DNA of 24,261 nucleotides from JBBIMP01 sp037444305 (lineage in GTDB: Bacteria; Acidobacteriota; UBA6911): assembly GCA_037444305.1 (NCBI GenBank), contig JBBIMP010000059.1, forward strand, positions 1-24,261. The letters run 5' to 3'. Below, one piece after another: positions 23,267 to 24,261 of the stretch. The translations under genes and the position numbers were made by a program. The notes under the pieces were generated by a model. That model ran no database searches and had not been told where the DNA came from. It was given only the letters and a program-made list of their open reading frames with translations. Position 1 is the first letter of the stretch. Each line of letters starts with the position of its first letter.

Positions 23267-24261
23267 TCATCGGTCTGTCCCGTCGGCGTGCCCGGTCGAA
23301 CAAGCCGGCTCGGTGCCGGCCGTCCGATGGTGAAGTTCGCGGCGGGTCAGGAGGCTTTCGACCTGACCCATGTCCGCCACGAGGTCCGTCGTGTAGTGCA
23401 CGAACATGATGCCCGGCTCGTAAGACCGGGGCAGCGAGGGTTCCCGCCCGAGCGCCATCAGGGCGCTGCCGTACGGCAGGTTGATCCCGCAGGCCTTCGC
23501 CAGGTAAATCCACGCGGGAAACCTGGGGTTGACCTCGATGATGAACATCTTCCCGTCGGCGGACATCAGGGCTTCCAGCTCGAAGCCTCCGCGCCACTTC
23601 AGCTCCCGGGCAAATCGCTCTGCGGTCTCCCTCAGCTCCCGGTTCACGATGCTGACACCGGCCCAGCCCTTCCCCTTGTCGGTGAGGAAGACCTTTTTCA
23701 TGCCCACGCTGGCAACGAGCCCGCCCTCGCCATCCCCCAGGCCGGCCAGGTTGAATTCCTCCCCCGGCACGAACTGCTGGAGGATCACCGGATAGCCCCA
23801 GCGCGCCGTCAGCCGCTGCATGGCGCCGACCATCTCGGAGAGGTCGGTCGCCAGGAACGCCTCGTAGAAGAGGCCTTTGACCAGGAGCGGGAACTTCAAG
23901 GCGGCCGCCGCACGCTCGGCGTCGCGATAATCCGTGACCGTCCTGCTCTCCGGAACCATCACGCCAAGGTCTTCGGCCAGCCTGTCCAGGTTCACCTTGG
24001 CCCGGCGCTTCAGCTGTTCCGCGGTCGGCAGGAACGAGGCGATGCCGAGCTCCTGCAGCTCTCCGGCCAGGTCGACGAAAGCGGGAAGCTCTGAATCGAG
24101 GGTCGGGAGGATGACCCGAATGCGCTCCTCTTTGTGGATTTCACGGAGGCGCTCCAACATGACCTCCCGTCCATCCCGCGGGTAGGGGAGCAGGTAGACC
24201 GAATCCGCAAGCTGCCGGTCGAAAACCGCCGGCTCGTAGGCGTCATAGGCCAATCCGACGA
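23267..24261 (-). CDS. ATP-grasp ligase (5' end beyond the window)
   Basis: The visible 331 residues match carbamoyl-phosphate-synthase-like ATP-grasp enzymes. The start is a Rossmann-like pre-ATP domain (VGLAYDAYEPAVFDRQLADS, RIRVILPTLDSELPAF), then the central domain with KVNLDRLAEDLGVMVPESR, FPLLVKGLF (ATP-binding Lys), VILQQFVPGEEFNLA, and the metal-binding FELEALMSADGKMFIIEVNPRFP. Such enzymes join a carboxylate to an amine or thiol through an acyl phosphate. The reading frame continues to the last base without a convincing start, and the family needs an N-terminal nucleotide-fold beginning before VGLAYD, so the gene is cut by the window edge. It is upstream of and co-directional with the decarboxylase (160 bases apart). 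Confidence 0.85.
   Translation of the reverse strand, partial: VGLAYDAYEPAVFDRQLADSVYLLPYPRDGREVMLERLREIHKEERIRVILPTLDSELPAFVDLAGELQELGIASFLPTAEQLKRRAKVNLDRLAEDLGVMVPESRTVTDYRDAERAAAALKFPLLVKGLFYEAFLATDLSEMVGAMQRLTARWGYPVILQQFVPGEEFNLAGLGDGEGGLVASVGMKKVFLTDKGKGWAGVSIVNRELRETAERFARELKWRGGFELEALMSADGKMFIIEVNPRFPAWIYLAKACGINLPYGSALMALGREPSLPRSYEPGIMFVHYTTDLVADMGQVESLLTRRELHHRTAGTEPACSTGHADGTDR

Noticed and set aside
21805..23409. A 534-codon open frame on the plus strand
   Set aside because: It is antisense to the decarboxylase and has low-complexity Arg/His/Gln composition, a by-product of high GC content.

Overview
The window (24.3 kb, mostly GC-rich) looks like a chromosomal segment of a Gram-negative bacterium. 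The most likely group is Acidobacteriota or a relative. The reasons are an Oar-like TonB-dependent-receptor barrel, secreted FG-GAP/ASPIC-UnbV and PQQ-type beta-propellers, a secreted family of a kind I associate with Acidobacteria, and REP-like GC hairpins between genes. The phylum is an inference; there is no rRNA or marker gene here to settle it.

Layout. 1-1.7 kb: tRNA-Thr(CGU), then (minus strand) a NifS/IscS cysteine desulfurase translationally coupled to a STAS-domain protein. 2-5.3 kb (plus): a secreted FG-GAP/ASPIC-UnbV propeller, a DUF62 S-adenosylmethionine hydrolase and a DUF72/YecE protein. 5.5 kb: tRNA-Phe(GAA) with its own promoter. 5.65-7.98 kb: an island clearly richer in A+T than the rest, holding a PAP2-type membrane phosphatase and a convergent radical SAM/SPASM protein. 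8.0-8.6 kb: two decayed mobile-element fragments in different frames (a DruA/DUF4338-like piece and a transposase C-terminus). 8.8-10.2 kb: secreted PQQ-like propeller. 10.25-10.67 kb: a hairpin-rich repeat stretch leading into a stand-alone SpoT-type HD hydrolase (10.7-11.8 kb). 11.9-15.4 kb (minus): a response-regulator scrap, then an operon of a secreted protein of unknown function plus an Oar-like barrel that lacks the plug and has a lipobox. 15.65-17.9 kb (plus): tightly coupled methyltransferase and beta-lactamase-fold serine hydrolase. 18.1-19.6 kb: a small membrane-anchored protein of unknown function and an outer-membrane barrel protein. 19.6-24.26 kb (minus): a three-gene set made of an ATP-grasp ligase (cut by the window edge), a fold-type III PLP decarboxylase and a urea transporter fused to an M23 metallopeptidase.

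The last three genes are the best candidate for an undescribed system. Ligase, amino-acid decarboxylase and a transporter-peptidase chimera lie in the same direction, the last two only 8 bases apart, and all visible catalytic residues are intact. A pathway that makes, exports or processes a small amino-acid-derived amide or urea-like compound is a reasonable guess but is not shown by the sequence. The tRNA-flanked AT-rich island is the second region worth attention.
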